From Cloeon dipterum (lineage: Eukaryota; Arthropoda; Insecta; Ephemeroptera; Baetidae), in the NCBI RefSeq assembly GCF_949628265.1, contig NC_088790.1, positions 22,076,545 through 22,140,544 on the forward strand: a stretch of 64,000 nt of DNA, in the 5' to 3' direction. A program made the translations under genes and the position numbers. Positions 58,971-64,000 of this stretch are shown one piece after another. A model generated the notes under the pieces. The model saw nothing but the letters and a program-made list of their open reading frames with translations. It searched no databases and was not told where the DNA came from. The first letter of the stretch is position 1; every line of letters starts with the position of its first letter.

Positions 58971-61900
58971 GTATGTAAAAGGGCTGCTGGCTGGCTGCTC
59001 GTGTTTTATCAGGCTGAAAGCTGACGAAAGGCCGTTTGTTTGCTCCTGCGTAAGCGTCTGCAGCCCAACTCAAACAGGCACACCACCGCTTTAATTGGCA
59101 CGTGCGCAAACATTTTTTTTGCACGTCCATGAGCGAACTGCAGTGCGGCTTTTCCTTCCCGGCTGCCTGTGGTCCCTAAAAGGGGTTTTCAGAGAAAGGG
59201 ATGTTACGCGCCTTATCTTTTTCCAGCGTAGATGCTTTGGAAGCTGTTTTCTTTGGTGCCCATGGCGATAAACCGGAAAGTTATTTAGTTTTGAGGCTCT
59301 AGATTTTAGAATTTTTCTCGTTTCGTAATACTGGGTGTTGAAAACATGCGAAAAAATGCAATGTTCTTTTTAAATTAACCGTTGAAATATTTAAATTTCA
59401 CTTTGTGAATCAAGGACTTCCATTTTTATGACTCTAGACTCTCTCCTGGGACTGCTTGAATTTGTTTTAATCTCGTCCGTTTGTTTCTGCAGCCTGTTTG
59501 CGAACCGGCCAGCTAAAAAATCTCTTCGTATCGCACTCACAAGCCGCCAAGTTCATTTGCATCTCTAAAGAGAATGTTGTCACGGACAGTGTTTCTGAGT
59601 CTGAGTAACAGTTTTATTTGCTTTGCAAAGTTAAAATGTTAACGCAGCACCGCTTCCAGCCGGAAAATGGTTTTTGCTTCAACTTGGCGTCTGGGCTTTT
59701 ACATTCGGCAGAAAGCACTCACATCGTGCCGAAAATTCGCCTGTCAGCCGTTTCATCTCTGCTCAGGCCAAGAAGGAAATTGAATTTGTAGATTATTCAA
59801 CTCGCCCGTCACAAAACCACGAGAAGTTTACCATTTAGTTAGAGTGTTTTATATTTTAAATATTTTATGTTGCAAAAACAAAATTTGCATATTTTTTATG
59901 TTTTTGGGGTTTGAATAAATGGTTGAAGGAATGACACGTTACGATACCTATTGTAAGTCAAGACGAGTATGGTTTTAAAAAATTCCACGTTGTATCCGAG
60001 ATTATATTTGTCGCTTTACATTTTTAGAAACCTGGAATGCATTATTTATGCTTTTCTGATTAAATAATTAAAAATAAGCAAAATATTCAAGTTCTCTTAC
60101 TGTCTTTTAGAGTTATTGGCTCTTTACAAAAAATTTAGCGAAGACAACAAATTGAAAATTCAACATGTCTTCTAAAATTGATTCAAAAATCAATTCTATA
60201 CATGGCCTGCCCACAGAAAACCTTTTTGCTCAACAAAATGAGTTTAACGGTGTCCAAAATTTTCCATTTCAAACCAGTCTCGATATTGCCTACAACCTAA
60301 TTTATAAAAAAATTTGTGGTTTATCAGCGAACTTAACCTTTCAAAATGTCAAAAAATATGTATTCAGAGCCAGAGGTCCCTGTCAGAAATTTCCACCACT
60401 CATAAAAGGAGCCACTTTTGCTTGAATACGTATTCATTTAATTGCAAATTAAGGCATCCACAAAAAAATACATATTCAGATTACTTCTTAAAATTTGATT
60501 AGCATGTCATTGTGAGAAATTCTAAGGAACTAAATGAAAAGCGTAAAACCGCTTTCTTAGCCGACTTTGAAACGCTTTAAAACAACCGTTTTGCCCCATT
60601 TGCCTTGAATCGAGTCAATTCTGTGAAAGGCTAAGCAATAGCTAGTGTCTAGAATCGTCAGTTCCAGAAGAGTAAACCGAGCCAATTACATTTCACAACA
60701 ATGAGACTTTCGCAGAGTGCGAGGGCACGGCCAATTTGCTCGCAGGGAAGAATCGTCGGCTCCTCCTACCCACCTACCCACCCAGCCGCACCGCTGCGTT
60801 GCCATGGCCAAGACAAAGGCGTGCACGCGATGTAATTAATTTATCGGGCATAGCATTCCTCGCCGTCCGAGCTGAGAGCACAATTTCAGCCGGTGGAATC
60901 CGAAAGGAAAATATTTTGGGTCGCATACCTTTTGCGTATACCTTTTCGGCGGCGGCGGTAGCGTGCAAACATGCCCTGCTGTGCATGCCATGCCGCCTGA
61001 TGAAAATGTAAACGAGCCGCGCGTTGCTGCCGAGCGGAATTTTAAACGGCCGCTTTCAATTCGGCGTTGCGCCGGCCGGATTTCGAGCCTAACGAGCGAA
61101 CATCTCTGCGGGGCTGCTGCGAAATAATGAACTTCCTGGGTCGACGTGCCGCGCCATTTCGAACGCTACGAAAAATATTTTCATCCTTTATTTTTGGAGG
61201 CAAAATGGTTGTAGAGCTAATTAGCTCTTTTGTTCTGTCAGACGGAATTTGTTTTGGTTTTCTGAATTCACGTAATTTTAATCTAAAATAATCATGCTCT
61301 TTAGAAATTTCAAAATTTCCGGCTTTTTGTTCCAAAACAAGGACGTAATGAAAGATAAAAAAAAACATTTGTTTGTGGGAGGAAAAAAGCTCTTTTACGT
61401 CGTTGTGGGTTGAAACAAAATTTTCCTCTGCTGAGTAAGGCGGCGAACTGAAAGCCCTCAGGGACGAAAAGTGCCCGACGACGTGTCGTTTGCCGCGCGG
61501 TCAGAGATTTGCATCGAACGAGTCTCTGTTTGCTTGTTGTTTACGCAGTCACAAGCTCATTTGCCGGGCCGTTCGGTCTCCCGCGGGACTGCTTTCCTGC
61601 TGATGAGCCGCCTCCTCGGCTCGATTTTTACGAGCTAGCTTTCCCGCCCGACACTCCGCCGCTGCCGGTTGCATAACTGCCGATGCGGCAGGCGCTTCTC
61701 TGCTGCTGCCGCTGCGAACTGGAGATGATATTGAATTCGGGCAGCGGGCGGAAGAAGCAGCCAGCGTCGCCGCTCGGCCGAACCAATTGGGCAAATTGAT
61801 TAAAATGGCCGAGGGTGAGCGGCAGGTGAGAAAAAGTGCTGATTTTTTATACCGTCGCGCCCGGTTTTATTACCAAAGATGATCTTGCCTTCGCTTTTGG

Positions 61901-64000
61901 TGGCATCCATATCAGAAACCTGTGTTGGAGTCGATATAGACTTGATATTTTCTGTAGATTTTATTTAAAAAATGTCGTTGCTTTTTTGGTTCAAGCAATT
62001 ATTCTCAGATTTATCAAGTTTTTACATATCCCGTGATTGAAAGTTTTATTGCTTAATCGTCCATTACGTACTGTTTTCATTAAGAGGCTTTTATTTGAAT
62101 CGAAAGATGTCTGATTTTCACTAGTCAGATAAAGCACTGAACTTATTTATTTATGCTACACTGCTAAAATATTTGGCTCTTATATCGTTTATTCTGTTAA
62201 GGTAATTAAAATTATTTTTTAAATACAGCATTGATCCTACCAATCAACTAAGTTTAGTGTTGTATAAAGTGACCAAGACTTGGCTGAAAATTCAGTCGTA
62301 AATTCGAAAATTTGGCAAAATTGTGTTTCAAGAACGTGTTTTATGTGACATATGTATTAATTGATAGGTAATATTTGACATTCGAAAGAAATCCTGTGCC
62401 TCTGTGATATTTTAACACTTAATCGTAAAGGAAAATATTTTTCAAAATATTCAAGGTTGACTAAGATTCACGTGTTGTTGTGCTGTTCTAAACGTTTGAT
62501 TTTAAGATGTCCAAAATACGTTATTAAATTGTTTTTCATTATTTAATTGTTTGAAATTTTAGAAATGGAATTGAGTAATTTTTCCGGTCATAGTCTTAAC
62601 ATTTGGGGACCAATTCTGGAAAGTTATAAAACATTTCTGACTTCAACCCAATGCCACAAGGAGTGTTTTCTTTGGACCTCCATTACTCAAATAGAAAAGT
62701 TTCCCTGATGATTTTAGATAACAACAACGAGAAATGCACAAATGCAATCAATAATTCACCACAAATAAAAGCGTAACATCGTAACATCAATAAGTCATTA
62801 ATTTGAAACAAACTCTCAGCATTGATTAAATTCTGTTCAATTCGATCACACCTGATCAATCAAAGTTTCCCAGCAAGAAGAGAATTGAGCCTCATTTTCC
62901 AGTCTAATAAGCCGCGCACTCGGCAGACCGGAAAAGTATAACGCCTCATTCAAAGGCAGTTGGGCAACGTGCACGCAGGCAAATTCGATTTACGCCTAAT
63001 TGATTCTTGCAGCAACCGTTCTCGCGCAAATGCACGAGAGGGACGTATCAAAGGCGACACCCGATTGCATTTCTCTCCTCTGGCGAGATCCAATTCGGTT
63101 TCTCCACTCTCGCGAAAATCGAGTTGCGGTGGACGCCTTTGATTCCCGGTGCAAAAGGTCGGCGGCGCTCAGCGGTGGTGGTGGCGGCGGCGGGCGCGAA
63201 CGAATACTCGTTTTGCCAGGCGAAGAATCCCCCGGGGTGCTCATCTGGCGCGCCAACCGCCCGGCTCGATAGGCGCTTTTATGCCGAAAGGTGCAACATC
63301 AAAAAGCATAAGTGCCGCTCGCGAGCGAGAGAGCGAGCAAGAGCACTCTCTCTGGTTTCAGCAGGTGCCGCACAGCCCAAGCTCTCGTTATTTTGTATTA
63401 TCATTCGAGTGCTTCTGCAGAGTAGCGCAACGCCGGAAGTATCAAGTTTGACTCGGCTCAGGCCCGTCTGACACGGCGAATGTGCTCCATCTAGCAAACG
63501 GGAACGGCGAAATTAGCATATTCTGATTTGGAACCAAATGAGGAACGACTCGCTTTGCAATCGATCTGCCCCACAGCTCTTTTAAAATAATATTTTTCAT
63601 ATAAAGATGAAAAAGCATTTATTTTCAAATTTTTGGCTCAATATAGTTCAAAATATTTGCTTTTTAAAACAATTTTAAAAAAAGATGTCATGAAATATAA
63701 TTTTTGAGATAGCTTTTCTGCAAAAAAAAAAAAAATTATATGTTAATAAGCAGATAAAATCCAAATAAAAATATTTCAATGGATATGTTTTGCAAATTTA
63801 GTCTATTTCTGGGAAATTTTGTTGTTTTGGAGTCAAATAGCAAATTTGAGGTGGGCTTAATTTGCTTCAAGTTCATGCTTATTTAATGTGCATTACTAGT
63901 GCCCACCAGAAAAATAATTGTGTAAACTAATCAGCCAAAAGACTTTAATTAGAGGACAAAATCCTCGATTTCAAAATTTCACTGTTAAGTTTTCAGGTAT
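58971..64000 (+). other. intron 2 of the Ig-domain gene, continuing past the window
   Basis: Begins with GTATGT at 58971. No exon completing the Ig domain was found before 64000. GC-rich blocks lie at 60730-61100, 61440-61830 and 62900-63480; the last two have low AT content and many CpG. The final 430 bp are AT-rich. Confidence 0.45.
61805..61825 (+). other. possible alternative first coding exon of the Ig-domain gene
   Basis: At the edge of a CpG-rich block (61440-61804) an ATG opens MAEGERQ and is followed directly by a GTGAGA donor in phase 0, the same phase as the end of the Ig half-exon at 58970. An internal promoter here would give a protein without the signal peptide and without the first half of Ig1. 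This is inference from position and phase only. Confidence 0.2.

Overview
This window is a piece of animal nuclear genome, most likely from an arthropod (probably a hexapod). The genes are split by GT-AG introns, many only 50 to 70 bp long. Intergenic DNA is AT-rich. The gene content (a Methuselah-like receptor, FAM135, two tandem SLC26 anion transporters, an Ig cell-surface gene with a 22.7 kb first intron) fits an arthropod. Species cannot be told from the sequence.

Layout. 53-5732 (+): the 3' part of a FAM135 gene ending in an alpha/beta-hydrolase (lipase-like) domain; its 5' end lies left of the window. 8330-14791 (-): complete alanine aminotransferase with a mitochondrial presequence. 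15815-20790 (-): complete 7-dehydrocholesterol-reductase-like sterol reductase with several changed family residues; its 3.1 kb intron 2 carries a 2.0 kb inverted-repeat element. 21488-23131 (-): complete E1-beta subunit of the branched-chain 2-oxoacid dehydrogenase. 24334-26392 (+): complete Methuselah-like GPCR. 28432-31381 and 32030-35391 (+): two complete, tandemly duplicated SLC26 transporters, each with a GC-AG intron at a different place. 36093-58970 and beyond (+): signal-peptide exon and first half-Ig exon of a secreted or membrane Ig protein (Roundabout-like at best), with a very long first intron.

The clearest non-genic structure is in that long intron: a 2002 bp hAT-type transposon (47486-49487) with 16 bp perfect terminal inverted repeats, a perfect 8 bp target-site duplication, subterminal ACCGCA clusters, an internal inverted duplication, and about 38 copies of a 21 bp minisatellite whose unit holds a perfect 12 bp palindrome.

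ALT and BCKDHB both act in mitochondrial amino-acid catabolism, but they look like independent genes that happen to be close, not a functional cluster. Gene models were built by hand: exon junctions were chosen so that phase is kept across every junction and the protein follows the family. The ALT, DHCR7-like, BCKDHB, GPCR and both SLC26 models all sum to a multiple of three.
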